Source of the DNA: Cokeromyces recurvatus
Lineage: Eukaryota > Mucoromycota > Mucoromycetes > Mucorales > Mucoraceae
Direction: 5' to 3'
NCBI RefSeq assembly: GCF_025118155.1
Contig: NW_026251387.1
Coordinates: 1,067,001 to 1,131,000 of the forward strand
Length of the DNA: 64,000 bases
A model generated the notes under the pieces. The model made no database searches, was not told the origin of the DNA, and saw only the letters and a list, made by a program, of their open reading frames with translations. The translations under genes and the position numbers were made by a program. Positions 24,635 through 35,800 of this stretch are shown piece after piece. The first letter of the stretch is position 1. The number at the start of each line of letters is the position of its first letter.

Positions 24635-26444
24635 TTATGCTTTAGAAGAAGATGGAACGTACGAAGAGATTTGTTCACAAACTTCATTAGCAAGAGTAGC
24701 GTCCTTTAATTTCAAAGCAAAATTAATCAACTTAGTTTCAACTGTACCGTCTTCCTTTGTTTCTGACTCGAATCCAGCAAATCTAACAAATTTATCTTGC
24801 ATAATAAATACTTTCATGCCTTCAAAAAGTAAAAGATTTAAAATAAGTCTGTAAACTGAATCTGTACGCATCACAAGACGTGCTTGCATTCCCTTTTCTT
24901 CATCTTCGTCTTTCACATTAATACGGAATATACCAACCCCACGTTCTTTCCAATTGCCAGAAGCTGTATCCAATGTAAATAATTTGGCTCTTGTTTGATA
25001 AACCGTATCTTCATCTTCTTCACCAGTTTTAACTATATACATATATATATATATATATGTGTGTGTGTGTATATATAAGTTACTCTTCTATTATATATAA
25101 AGATTTCTCGTTACCTTTTGTTTGTTGCTTAATACCAGGAACTTTAACTTTAGGCCCTTCTCCAAATGTACTAATGGATGCACTTGTTTCATCTTTTTCA
25201 CCATCCAATTCTGTTTGTTTTTCAGTATTTGTATTCATATTTGAGACAGTAATATTTGCATTTTTAGAAGTAGAATCTGATTTATCTGCAGGTGAAGAAG
25301 CTAAAGCATTACCAGCGGAAGCAGCAATAGCAGCAAATGGTGAAGCAGTAGCATTAACAAATGAACCCCATGAAGGAGTTGAAGTCTTTTTATCTGACAA
25401 ATTATCATTTGTTGAAGTGAAAGCGTTAGTTGTTGTCGTTGTTGTCGTTGTCGTTGTACTTCCTAACGATTTAAATCCAAAACTAGATGTATTACCAAAT
25501 CCACCAAATAATGGCTGAATTAACAGTTTTCTTTTAACAATTCATACACAAAAAAAAACTTTTTTTTTTATTTCCTCTTACCTTTGAAGAAATAGGCACT
25601 GTTTGGTTTGCTGCAGCCCAACCTTTTGAACCAAACCCAGAAGAAGCGCCAAATGTATATTTTGATTTACCATTTTCACTTTCTGTATCTTTAGTTTTAA
25701 CATCAACTTTTGTCTTCTGCTGACTATTATCATCTTCAGCAAATTCCCCCCAATCATCTTCCTTACCATTACCACCAAACTTGGTAAATGGATCAGAGGT
25801 TATCGTCTTTTCCTTGTTAGATTCTTTGTCTTCATCTTTTACCTCGACATTAGTTTTTGCTTCTTGTTTCATTTCTTCATCTTTTTCTGAAGTTTCTTTT
25901 TCCTCTTCTGCTTCATTCTCTTCTGAGCTATGGCTCATTGTTTCATCATCATGTGATTCACTAGTAGCAGTACTATGGTTATCTGTCAAATTTTTATCAG
26001 TTGTTGACATGTCCTTCATATTTTTACGAATTGTACTGATACTAGTAGAATTATCCTCATCATCGCGTTTACTATTTAAACAAATAATAATTAGTTTTTG
26101 TTTTTTTTTCTTTTAAAGAAAAAATATGTCAATTACGTTTTTTTTGGAGCAGAAACAGTAACAGAAGAAGTTTCCTGAGAAGTATTAGACTATATAATAA
26201 AATATTTTAATAACTAGTGGTTGATTTCTTAAAGACAAAAAAAAAAGAGTAAAGTATCAAACCTCATTATCTATCTCTTGTGGTGTAACTGGTTCTACTG
26301 AATGAGCTCTTCCTCTCTTTTTATTTACTGAAGAATCATCTACAATAGTATGTTAATTCAAAATAAATCTTTAAATGTATAAATATATTTATTTATTTAT
26401 TTGAATTTACCCATTTCATTTATAGATCCAGATGGTGAAGACAT
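24635..26444 (-). CDS. YRB2: Yrb2/RanBP3-like Ran-binding protein
   Basis: This is a nuclear cofactor of exportin Crm1 that binds RanGTP. The exons are 26411-26444, 26263-26339, 26137-26189, 25582-26071, 25115-25514 and 24635-25032, giving 483 aa. The N-terminal third is basic and Ser/Thr-rich, followed by a long Glu/Asp-rich segment. The middle carries FG-type motifs (FGASSGFGSKGW, LFGGFGNTSSFGFKSLG) and a Thr run, as in Yrb2 and Nup50. The C-terminal about 130 residues form the Ran-binding domain, with EEDEDTVYQTRAKLF, WKERGVGIFRIN and ARLVMRTDSVYRLILN. The three short 5' exons are placed by splice signals and phase. Its antisense strand also shows long stop-free frames, which I take as shadows of this gene. 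Confidence 0.9.
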
Positions 26445-28016
26445 GTTCTTTTTTTTTATATGTATATGTTTATTTTCTTTTATGTTAATCTATCAAAAAA
26501 GAATTCTCCAAAAAAAAAAAAAAAAAAGTTGTAAAAAAAAAAGGAAAAATACATACTTAATCGCGGAAAAAAAAAACTATGGGGGAGTTTAAAAATGATA
26601 ATAGGATTACTACTTACTTATTGCTATAGTATCGATGAGGTATAGTTTCATGCTATATCACTACAAGCCTTATTGATTCAATAAGTAATTATTTGACATA
26701 CATACAAATTAATGATAAATATTATAGAAAAAATATGAAAAAATAATATGCATTCTTCAAACAGCTTTATTCTTTAAAAATATGAACTCGCATATAAAGC
26801 TGTATGATATACTTTTTATATATAAAAATCAAGATTAAAACGGGACAATAATCACTTTATTTGTAGTGTAATAAATTTAACATTAATACTATTCAAAGAA
26901 ATGTAAAACTGAGCAGTTCTATTGAATATGCAACTTATGATATATAATAGTAATAATGTTCATTTATATATATATATTTAACTGTAAAATTAATGAAGAA
27001 TAGAAAAGAAACATAAAATACCCAGATCATTTGTTTAATATATAGTTTCTTTCATGTCTTGAAGAAAGAAGATTTATAATACAGTCTTTACTATAATTAG
27101 CTATTGCTTTATAAGCATATCATTTATCATATGCTCTTCTGATATAACATGGTGATGACCATAAAGAAGAAAACAAAAACAAAAGCTCGTGTCACTCCTA
27201 ATCATTCATCCTATATCAAATTATAGTAGAGCTAGTATATCATATAAAGATATGATATATTGTATGAACGTATATCACTACAAGATACATATTTAAAATA
27301 TAGATATTACTACTTGTACATTTAGAAACTGTCAAAATTTCATGTAGTATGTATATATAGCATTATAGCCTATTGATGTATTTAATATGTAGTCGTTCTC
27401 ATACTACTACTTTGAAGATATGAGTGACAACACTTATATTTCCAAATTACTACTTTCTTTCGTTCAATTAGAGTTTCTTAGGCTCAACATACCTGTCTTT
27501 TTCATCGTAATTAAGATAGCACTAAAATTATACAAAAAAATATATAGTTCTTTAACAAAATAGTCTTACGAGTTGGAATAATACTTGAATTCATTTTATA
27601 GTAATTTCAGTATAGATATCAATAGTTCCCATTTATGTATCGTCTTTGTTATCAAATTGATTACATCGAATATTATACCAAACTGTATTATTATAATAGC
27701 TATTATTCAATAGTATTTTTTTTTACTCATATTTATATTGTTCAATCAACAATAGGAGGCATTCAATCAAATGTAGCTACTGTAATAAAAATTTTAATCT
27801 TTAGATAACACAGGGAAAAAAAAAGCTTTACTGATGAAAGTAGATCAAGTAATCCCTTTGTATTTGAATATCTTATTTAATTCTAGTAGGATTTGATATT
27901 ATACTTGTAATATAATCGCGTTTTTGTAGTAGATTATGCAACTAATTTATATTTTTATTTTCCCGTAATTCATTCTTATATTTCAGGAAGTTGGATGCAT
28001 AAATAACAAATCAAGC

Positions 28017-28060
<44 letters not shown>

Positions 28061-28580
28061 TATCAATAGTGTTATGATCGATTTTCGCACGACTTACTAT
28101 ATTTGGACATTGATTTGTCAGATCAAGTCCTGGGAAGGTACGCTTCGTCATATCTGACCTTGTCTTACTATCCCAATTGTTTCCACATACTTTTGGTATT
28201 TTTCTACAACAACAAGCATATATGCAATACTTCAGCTTACAATGTCGTATTCTAGTTCTTTAGTATACATAAGATCTATAACTTTACTTTTATATATATA
28301 AAATAAAGACGATAAAACAGTTTTACAGACAAATAGGCTCTTTATATGCCGTTGTTTTAACGGGCGTACTTATGCCTTTTATGATTTACTGGTCTGAGGC
28401 TAGTATAAAGGTTTAACAACATGCTTCTCTATTGTGTAAGGATTTTATTCTTATTCCTATTGGTCTTGATTTGTCAGTAAAGTTATCATCCATCAATTAA
28501 AGTAAGCAATTATAAAAAAGGGAAAGATTATATGTAGTTGATTTCTCTCCTCTCCCTTTCTTTCTTTCTTTCTTTCTTTC

Positions 28581-28627
<47 letters not shown>

Positions 28628-28655
28628 TTATTCACATAATAAACTATATAATTCA
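26445..28655. other. Gene-free AT-rich region
   Basis: About 2.2 kb lies between divergently transcribed YRB2 and the amine oxidase. It contains T39 at 28021-28059, a TTTC repeat near 28557 and T37 at 28589-28625, immediately before the amine oxidase start. A short sequence, TATATCACTACAAG, occurs near 26653 and again at about 27272. No reading frame with coding character and no RNA fold is apparent. Confidence 0.65.
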
Positions 28656-30945
28656 ATGTCTACTACTAAAGAAACTAGTTCTAATACAACATTAATTCAA
28701 CATCAGGAAATACATCCTCTTGATCAGCTTTCTGGTGATGAAATCATTCAAGTAGCTCAAATTACTCGTCAAAATAAACCTAATATTGATTTTGTCTTTA
28801 ATACGATTACCCTTAAAGAGCCTAATAAAAAGCAAATGCTTGTATATCTTGGATGGGACAAATCAAATCGTGTCACTAAAATTGAACGTGAAGCCCTCGT
28901 CATTGCTCTTGAGAAAAGGACAATGAAATGCTATGAAGCTGTAGTTTCTTTAACTCATTCATCCTTGAAATCTTGGGTCTATGTTCCTGATGTTCAACCT
29001 ATTTTAACGATGGATGAAATGTTTGAAGTAGAGGCGTTGGTTATCAAGGATCCTATGGTGCGTCAAGAGTGTCTCGAATTAGGAATCAGAGATATGTCCA
29101 ATGTCTTTTCTGATCCTTGGGCTATTGCTCGTCATGTGAGCCATCCAGGACGTGAAAAGCGTTTAATGCAAGCTCTTATGTATATGCGTACTTGTGAAGA
29201 TGATAATCAATATGCCCACCCACTTGATTTTGTTCCAATTATTGGTAATACATATATATATGATTGAGACTTATATAGCTCATTTCTATTATTTATTTAG
29301 ATGTTGGTCTAATGAAAGTGATATCTATTGAACGCATTAAGCCTAGAGATTCTAAATTTACTCGACCCACTATTCCTCTCCAGCAACACAACTTCTTGCC
29401 TGAATTTATTGGAGAGGAAAATTACCGAAAGGATGTGAAACCGATCATCATTCAACAGCCTCATGGTGTTTCATTTGTCGTGAAAGGACATGAAATAGAC
29501 TGGCAAAAATGGAATATGCGTATTTCTATGAATTATCGTGAAGGTTTAGTAATTCATAATGTAAGCTATCAAGACGGTCCTGAAAGGCGTCCCTTATTTT
29601 ATCGTATTTCGCTTTCTGAAATGGTTGTCCCTTATGCTGATACAAATTCACCGCATCATCGTAAACATGCCTTTGATGTTGGTGAATATGGTCTTGGCTT
29701 ATGTACAAATAGTCTAGCGTGAGTAATGATAATAAGAGGTGCGGTGTGTATTAAACACACATGGCTTATTAAAATAATTATTATCATCATTTTTTTTTTT
29801 TTTTTTTTTTTATATAGCTTGGGTTGTGATTGTCTTGGTTCAATTTATTATTTTGATGCTATTTTTAATGATCATGATGGCAAACCTTTCCATGTCCCTA
29901 ATGCAATTTGTCTTCATGAAGAAGATTATGGTATTTTGATGAAGCATACTGATTATCGTAACGGTCGTGCTCATACCATTCGTTCTAGAAGATTAGTTAT
30001 CTCTCAAATTGTTACAGGTAATCATAAAAGGGATTGAATTAAATATTTACATATTTATATAGTTACTAATTTACAATTTACATATATATATATACAGTGG
30101 CTAATTATGATTATGGGCTTTATTATTATTTTTATCAAGATGGTACATTCGAATATGAGGTTAAAGCTACAGGTGAATTAAATACACACGTTTTGGCTGA
30201 AGATGAATCAACTGCTGGGATGGGCATGATTGTTGCTCCACAAATTAATGCCCAGTACCATCAACACTTCTTTACTATGCGTATTGACCCAATGATCGAC
30301 GGTCTTCGTAACTCTGTTCAACAAGTGGATACCTATTCTTTACCTTACCCTACTGGCCATCCAAAGAATCCCTTTGGTAACGGTTTTACATCCTCATACA
30401 GAACCCTGAAGACTACAAAGGAAGGCCAACAGATGGCTAATTATGACACTTCACGTTTCTGGAAAATCGTAAATACCGAACGTATTCATCCTTATAGTAA
30501 AACTCCTGTAGGCTGGAAGATTGTATCAGGACATACAGCTCCACTTTATGCAAAACACGATTCACTAGTAGCTGAACGTGCTGGATTTGCGAAGAAGACA
30601 TTATGGGTGACAGTCTATGACGAGCGACAGATGTTTGCTGGAGGCTTCTATTGTAATCAATCAGGAGGTAACGATACGGTCGAGATTTGGGCTAATCAAG
30701 AAGAAGTCAATATTGAACAAACTGATATTGTATTATGGTATACATTTGGTATCACCCATTTGCCTCGAGTTGAAGATTTTCCTATTATGCCAGTTGAATA
30801 TTGTGGCTTTACTATAAAACCATGTAATTTCTTTATGGCAAACCCTGCATTGGATGTACCACCCACAAATAAAAAGATAAATCATTCAGTTCATGCTAGA
30901 GATTCTATGATCCAAAAACAAGACTGCTGCTCTAATAAACTATAA
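28656..30945 (+). CDS. Copper amine oxidase (primary-amine oxidase)
   Basis: This copper- and topaquinone-dependent enzyme oxidises primary amines to aldehydes, releasing ammonia and hydrogen peroxide. In fungi it lets amines serve as nitrogen source, usually in peroxisomes. The exons are 28656-29244, 29301-29718, 29818-30017 and 30098-30945, for 684 aa. The cofactor tyrosine is Tyr406 in VANYDYG. Two copper ligands are visible at His457 and His459 (YHQHFF), and the third lies in TFGITHLPRVEDFP. The N2/N3 domains precede the catalytic beta-sandwich. The protein ends CSNKL; NKL resembles, but is not, the canonical SKL peroxisomal signal. There is no signal peptide. The enzyme class is firm. 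Confidence 0.95.
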
Positions 30946-31005
30946 TCAATTAGAATTATTTTGACTGTATAAAGATTGTAAAATAAAATACCATAATATA
31001 AGGAG

Positions 31006-31037
<32 letters not shown>

Positions 31038-31139
31038 TGCAGTATATGCGGGGATTTCAAGTATAATAAATAAAATAATGCCAACTATCAGATATTTTTT
31101 TTTTTTTTTTTTTTTTAATTATTTCCAATTACAATAAAC

Positions 31140-32113
31140 ATGGAAGACGAGATTGTTCAAAAAATATATAGATTAGCTAGTGAATTAGTTTATCAGCAAC
31201 AGAATAATCAAGATCTTGCTTCAGGTTTAAGTTCTCAATTATCTGAATTAAAAGTAAATGAACATAAAATGTACCTGAATTTGTATGTAACTAAACTATT
31301 GATTTGTTATTATAATTATTTAGAATAAAGCAAGTACAAAATATAATTTAGATGGTATATAACTCTATTATTGATAGACACTTTCATTGAATTAATTTTT
31401 TATATAGTTCAAGACATTTATATACCTAATCCTTTATTACCCGAACAAAGAGATGAAATTATAGAAAATTTAAAATCGCAATTGGACATTGCAATAGCAG
31501 AAAAAAAAGCAACCACCTTGTTGAATCAGCAACTACAAGCAGAAGTAAAAGATTTACAATCTATTATAAGGGAATATGAAGAAGGTTTTGAAATGATGAC
31601 AAGTAAACTTAGAGTGCATGCTGTAAGTTGTATATGAACTTGGAAGTAATTATATATACATTTATATTTAGTATTAATTTAAACATAATAGAATACAAGA
31701 ACAGAAGGTCAAATAAGGCTTAAAAGAGAATATGAAGCTCTACTTGATGCGGAAAAAGTATAATAATAAGGAGGAGGAGGAAGAGGAGAAGGACCCTACA
31801 TTGGTATTAATTTTTTTTTTTTTTTTTTTTTTTGAAGAGTACAACGGCAGCATTATTTATGGAAAATATAATGCTTCAAACACAACTTCGAAAATTATCA
31901 AACTGTTTACGTAAAGTATTTGAGCATGAATCATCAGAAGATAGCCATGAACAAGAAATAGTTCAGTTAAAAAAAGAGAATCAAGCTTTATTAGAATTGT
32001 TAAAGGTATCCAAATTATCAGAACAAGAGCCTATGATAGAAGAAAAGTCATCCCCTGTTTTAAAAGTAATAAGAACTGCAGGCGTTGTTGAAGAATTCTT
32101 TAATGATGAATAA
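31140..32113 (+). CDS. SIKE/FGFR1OP2-like coiled-coil protein
   Basis: Five exons fit: 31140-31253, 31324-31354, 31408-31622, 31692-31757 and 31838-32113, giving 233 aa. The 31-nt second exon is needed to keep the phase. The protein is almost all coiled coil. Near the C-terminus, LRKVFEHESSEDSHEQEIVQ followed by LKKENQALLELLKVS matches the pattern of animal SIKE1/FGFR1OP2 proteins (MRKA, then a Gln/Glu-rich repeat, then LEQENKGLREIL). A middle segment (EGFEMMTSKLR) also fits. Those proteins belong to STRIPAK phosphatase-kinase complexes, which in fungi control septation, fusion and development. Membership of that family is my recognition from short motifs, so a database search should confirm it. 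Confidence 0.65.
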
Positions 32114-33032
32114 ATACTAGTTGAATTATTATACCCTATTCTTTTTTTATTACGTAATACGATTTTCCCACTTTTGATTTCGTAATATAATCCATCCTTT
32201 TAATTTAATAAATAGTATCAATTTATATTGAGAAGGAATGAATACTACAGATAAGGGTCATGAAAAAAGAAAAATAAGTGAATTGCAAGTTAACATCTTT
32301 TTTTTTTTTTTTAATATGAGTAGAAAGACTACGATAAAATAAGAAGCTACGCTACTAAATCTTATATTGCAACTCTATTGTCTCTTTTCAAAACTTAAAA
32401 TAAAGAAAAAAGATAAAGGATAAAATAGGAGTTGAGAAGAACACATTAACATCAATTAATATGTACAACAATAAAAGTCATAACTTCCTTATAACAAGAC
32501 AGGTAAAGAGTGATCTATTATATCATCAATACCCTTCTGAACGATATGCTAAACTATATATGTATAAAAAAAAAGAGGAAACAAATATTTAGTAATGTGG
32601 AGACTTTGTAATGAGAAAAAAAAAAGGTCATCATGGTCAATTGACTACTGACAATATGATGTGTTTGAAACAGACCATGTGAAAACGATGTCGTGATAAT
32701 TGAAGACTAGGACCTTCTTTAAGACAAACTTGAATTTTCTTCAGGTGATTTTTCGGATATTAAACTCTTAATGAATATAAAACATCTCGAATAAGCGACA
32801 GACTCATTCACGAATATGAAGCCTATTCATGAACACATCAAGACAATCTATAAAAGCAAAGGAATATAAATATGTCTTGTCTGAAAAAGGGAGCCATCGA
32901 CCCGTATTATATTAATGACAGTGGAAATACGCTTTATTAACAAATATACCTATTTTTTTTTCTTTCCTTCTGAACTAGAGTGGTGTATGATGTGATAGCT
33001 ACAGTATCTCTACTTTAAATTTAGACGATGTT

Positions 33033-33075
<43 letters not shown>

Positions 33076-33100
33076 GACGAATTAAAATTAAGACATTTAC
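32114..33100. other. Non-coding region with long T tract
   Basis: This is 3' flank of the coiled-coil gene. It is AT-rich and ends near a T40 homopolymer at 33035-33074. No gene is recognised. Confidence 0.6.
33035..33074. repeat. T40 homopolymer
   Basis: An uninterrupted run of 40 T lies 60 nt before the retrotransposon-like fragment. If the fragment had inserted in the opposite orientation this could be its poly(A) tail, but its coding strand is plus, so the association is doubtful. Confidence 0.9.
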
Positions 33101-33129
33101 CTGTAATGCAACCTACATCTCGTCAAGGA

Positions 33130-33760
33130 AACTGTGTTTATTACGGCGATTGGGGGATGGAAAGTTTATGAGCTGCTCCTTCTGAACGCTTCAGGAGCTC
33201 CATGGCCACTCCAGACAGAAAACGATATAAACATTATGTTTTTCGATGCTCTGATGTCTCTTTGCCAAAGTGTATGGCAAGTTGTACAGACAAGTACACT
33301 TTGGTCTTTGACATCAGGATGCTTCACCATCGTTCTACTTTTACAGGAGTCGCATATCTGAAAAGTACGTTATTCATCGATAGGAAAAAACTGTCTGATT
33401 TACATTTTATTTTATCTAAACAGGGTAAGAATTATGTTCAGCAACTACGCGGCGAGATACGTTCTGTTTTGCTTTCCGTTTGCCGCCTCAATCTGAATAT
33501 TGATCCGATACTCTGGTTACCCATAACACACAGTAAGCGCAGTCGAACTATTCGATGGCGTCTTGGTTGGTTACCCGAAGGAATACCTAAAGCCTACCCA
33601 TATCATCCTTATGTACTCTTTAGTCGGCCACACGCCACTGAATGCTTGCACATGCACACTCGTTTATTCTGGCCACGATCAATTGCAGATCCCCTTTTCC
33701 TTTCTTTTAAATCATCTCCCTCAGCATAAGTACCTAAATTCTTAGGATGTTCCTTCCTGG
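33130..33760 (+). pseudogene. Probable 3' fragment of a non-LTR (LINE) retrotransposon
   Basis: Base composition here is less AT-rich than the surroundings. A frame at 33202-33729 reads in part RWRLGWLPEGIPKAYPYHPY and ECLHMHTRLFWPRSIADPL. It then continues only after a shift into the overlapping frame, which gives FSFLLNHLPQHKY. I associate this Trp/Arg-Gly-Trp-Leu-Pro and Cys-x3-His pattern with the C-terminal region of LINE polyproteins in Mucoromycota; this is recall, not a search. There is no reverse transcriptase core in the window, so this is a truncated relic. An alternative is an unrelated decayed gene. Confidence 0.5.
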
Positions 33761-34120
33761 CTCTATCGCTGACCAGTTATGCGCACCATTCTACAGTAAA
33801 TAGATTACCTACTATACGACAAACTATCCCCTCTCCACTTCTTGACTCGGGCAGGAAATGGCTCAACTGGTTGTCCCTTTAAACTTGTTAGCAATATTCC
33901 TCTTTCTTTCTCACCTTCTCTTCTTCCTTTCCTTTACCTTTTTACCTCTTGTCCCGTAAGAGGGTTTTTAGAAACTTTTTTTTTTTTCACATAATTTGAA
34001 CTGACCTGGGCAATTCAATATAACAAACATATTATGTACTCATAGGTCGCTTTATAAATTTTAATTTATAAAAAAAAAAAAATGTTTAATCGTATTCTTT
34101 TTGAAACACAGCAATGAAAT

Positions 34121-34165
<45 letters not shown>

Positions 34166-34196
34166 TTCTTTCTTTTTTACTATAGTCCATTCAAGA
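33761..34196. other. Non-coding region with T40 tract
   Basis: This is the flank between the LINE-like relic and the small membrane protein gene. A T40 run at 34124-34163 sits 33 nt before the proposed start codon. No separate gene is seen. Confidence 0.6.
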
Positions 34197-34563
34197 ATGT
34201 ATTGCATGCGCTATTTTGTTCCTCTACTCTTATTACCATTCCCTGATGCGCCACCTATTTTTGTTATTTTATTTTTAATTTCTTTCTTTCTTCATCAAAA
34301 ACCTTGGTAATAAACAAGAACAATTCAACATTATTAATCTTGACTATATATAAACATATACATATTTTTTTTCTTTTAGTATTTATTGTACATTATTGTT
34401 AATTGCTCTATTTTCTTCTACTTGTTATTGGGGTCAAGGTAGATGTTGGATTGATTTACAGCAAAATCGATTATTTGACGTACGACAAGATTCAAATGCG
34501 ACTTTTGGACAAGGAGAAGGCTGGTGGAATTGGAAGATTACTTTGCCCATAGGACAATTATAA
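34197..34563 (+). CDS. Small multi-pass membrane protein, 97 aa
   Basis: Two exons, 34197-34306 and 34380-34563, join in phase (CCT TG|T) to give 97 aa. Neither exon alone is long enough to stand out. The first about 60 residues form two or three hydrophobic helices (RYFVPLLLLPFPDAPPIFV, then FVILFLISFFLH, then YCTLLLIALFSST). A conserved-looking hydrophilic tail follows, with CWIDLQQNRLFDV and GQGEGWWNWKITLPIGQL. Intron signals are canonical (GTAATA and TTTTAG). I do not recognise the family, although a Trp-rich terminus after paired helices suggests a conserved small membrane protein. Hydrophobic translation can arise by chance in T-rich DNA, but the polar Trp-rich tail cannot be explained that way. 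Confidence 0.65.
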
Positions 34564-35800
34564 AAAAAAAAAGACGAAATGACATGCAAAAGATATTAGA
34601 CAAGATTGTATTATAATTATAAATATTACGAAATTAGGTTTTCTTTTTCCTTTCTCAATACCCACACGATTGTATTTCAATGCCACTACTGATAATAACA
34701 ATAATAAAAAAAAATACATTTATTGAAGCGTTTAAATAAAAATAAAAAAGTAAACTAATATAGAAATTCGTTATTACAAATGATATGTCAATGCGTCTGT
34801 ATGTTTACATACATCACTTGCAAAATAGTAGTCAATACAACGGTTTAAACTTCAGACGAATATGCATACATACATGCAAATATGTATTTTTCGTTAAATA
34901 CCATTTTAGTCAATATGAAGAATACATTTTAAATTGCTATAGTCTAATTCAAAAATGAGCTTAATATTAGTGAATCTATATTTTATTCTGACGCCTAAAT
35001 CAAAAAAGGAACTCTATTTGCTTAAAATGACAAGAAAGTTTGTTGGTGGCATAAAATAAAGACCGGATACCATTTCCATTTACTTTATAAGACAGGTTTT
35101 AGATGAGTAGGCAAAGTTTCCTAATACGAAATACATGTATTACTTAATAAAGGAGAATGTTTCAATTCTATGTCAAAAGAAAAAAATAAAAATAAAAGAG
35201 ATCTTTTTTTTTTAATAAAAGAACTAGTATGTTTGTTTATTTACCTTTTTTACTTCCTAAAACAAAAGACCTAATGGAGTCATTCTGGTTAGTGTTTGTT
35301 AACATGTTATATTAAAAGCAGGTTTATACAAATATTTTCAACAAAAAAAAAAAAAAAATCAAGTCGGTAAAAACAACAGATAAAATGTTTTGCGAAATGC
35401 TTTGTAGACGGTCTCAACAAGTATTTTATATGGGCTTTATAATTATTATGATACTTTATAAAGTTTTACCTTTTATAACAAACTACTTTTTTTTTGACTT
35501 TTGTACAACATTTTGTTTTTTTCAAGGTTTAATGTTTTTCTTATTCAATAATAAAAACATCTTTATTTAGTCACATTTAAGAAAAAAAAAAATTAATACA
35601 TGACCAAGGCTTCATTTGATGTTTAAAGGAAAAAAAAAAAGGTTATGAAAGTGGGGTTAAATACATGTATTTTTCATATGTAAACAATAGAAAAAAAAAA
35701 TATAATTTCCCATGGACAAGTATATTTAAAAAACTAGCTTTAGGACTTGTTGTATTACAACACACTTCTTTTCTCTCTCTTTCTCTTTCTCTTTTTATTA
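34564..35800. other. Intergenic region and unresolved 5' end of hydrolase
   Basis: The first 800 nt look non-coding. From about 35385 there are short frames that may be 5' exons of the hydrolase downstream. One reads MFCEMLCRRSQQVFYMG at 35385. Another, around 35700, reads NFPWTSIFKKLALGLVV. I could not join either to the downstream exon with a consistent phase. The interval also carries A tracts and a CT-rich stretch at 35771-35795. Confidence 0.5.

Noticed and set aside
25057..25518. Long plus-strand open frame with Val run
   Set aside because: It lies antisense to the FG-rich and Ran-binding exons of YRB2; the Val run is the complement of the Thr repeat. The same applies to the frame at 25781-26116.
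35385..35570. Frame reading MFCEMLCRRSQQ followed by Phe/Ile-rich residues
   Set aside because: The hydrophobic part comes from T-rich DNA, and I could not splice it in phase to the hydrolase. It is noted only as a possible 5' exon.
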